The translations under genes and the position numbers were made by a program. A DNA stretch of 5,526 nucleotides from an uncultured Butyricicoccus sp. (GTDB taxonomy: Bacteria; Bacillota; Clostridia; Oscillospirales; Butyricicoccaceae), in NCBI GenBank assembly GCA_900555465.1, contig USLE01000110.1, positions 1-5,526 on the forward strand, written 5' to 3'. This document shows, one piece after another, positions 5,375-5,526 of this stretch. The notes beneath the pieces are model-generated. The model did no database searches, had not been told where the DNA came from, and saw only the letters and a program-made list of their open reading frames with translations. Every line of letters begins with the position of its first letter. Within the stretch, counting starts at the first letter, position 1.

Positions 5375-5526
5375 TTACTTTTTGCGCTTTTTGCCCACGA
5401 TCAGCAGGGCAACCGCGCCGCCGCTGATAGCCAGAATAGCGACCAGCAGCGCCAGCGGGAATGTGTCCGCCGTCTGCGGAATATGCGTCATCGGGGCAGG
5501 TGTTGCGGTGGCAGCGGGCTTCGGGG
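5375..5526 (-). CDS. Sortase-anchored cell-surface protein, C-terminal end (runs off right edge)
   Basis: Only the last 49 codons and the TAA stop are present; the rest lies beyond the right edge. The order is diagnostic of a cell-wall sorting signal. A Pro/Ala/Thr-rich wall-spanning linker (PKPAATATPAPMTH) is followed by a sortase motif IPQTAD. Next comes a hydrophobic membrane segment of about 23 residues with a Gly-Gly kink, then a basic tail KKRKK at the very end. In this class a membrane sortase cuts after Thr and links the protein to peptidoglycan. The motif departs from canonical LPXTG at two positions (Ile for Leu, Ala for Gly). LPXTA-like motifs are known for some sortases, for example LPNTA for class D enzymes. 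The function of the extracellular part cannot be judged from this fragment. A strong terminator follows the gene. Confidence 0.88.
   Translation of the reverse strand, partial: PKPAATATPAPMTHIPQTADTFPLALLVAILAISGGAVALLIVGKKRKK

Overview
The window reads almost entirely on the minus strand and looks like a chromosomal stretch from a Gram-positive Firmicute, most likely a gut Clostridia of the Oscillospirales/Ruminococcaceae type. This is inferred from a sortase-type cell-wall anchor, two lipobox lipoproteins, strong AGGAGG-like ribosome sites, a MalT-type LuxR regulator and a moderately high G+C content (not computed). I cannot name a species. No rRNA, tRNA, CRISPR array or transposase gene was found.

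Layout from right to left, which is the direction of transcription. (1) 5375-5526 is the last 49 codons of a sortase-anchored surface protein, closed by a strong intrinsic terminator (5297-5350). (2) 5098-5296 is the control region of the next gene, with a good -35/-10 pair, a near-perfect inverted repeat overlapping it, and a leader hairpin. (3) 2617-5097 is an 826-residue MalT-like STAND ATPase/LuxR transcriptional regulator. (4) 2441-2620 is a 180-bp imperfect palindrome with 22-bp terminal inverted repeats, resembling a MITE, whose right end contains the regulator's stop codon. (5) 2377-2415 is a textbook terminator or attenuator hairpin ending only a few bases before the next ribosome site. 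(6) 2113-2355 is a small DUF2442-type protein that starts at TTG. (7) 483-2072 is a 529-residue multidomain lipoprotein with a strongly acidic, aromatic tail lacking Lys and Arg. (8) 1-401 is the start of a second lipoprotein, carrying a Ca-loop-like DxDxDG motif and running off the left edge.

The DUF2442 gene and the two lipoprotein genes are spaced 40 and 81 bases apart with no convincing terminator between them, so they may share one transcript. The regulator is set off by terminators on both sides and probably has its own promoter. A regulator controlling neighbouring cell-surface genes is plausible, but the sequence does not show it. No gene-free stretch exceeds 300 bases; the longest are 5098-5374 and 2356-2616, and both are itemised below. 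The most unusual items are the palindromic element fused to the regulator's stop codon, the terminator placed against the DUF2442 ribosome site, and the tail of the large lipoprotein.
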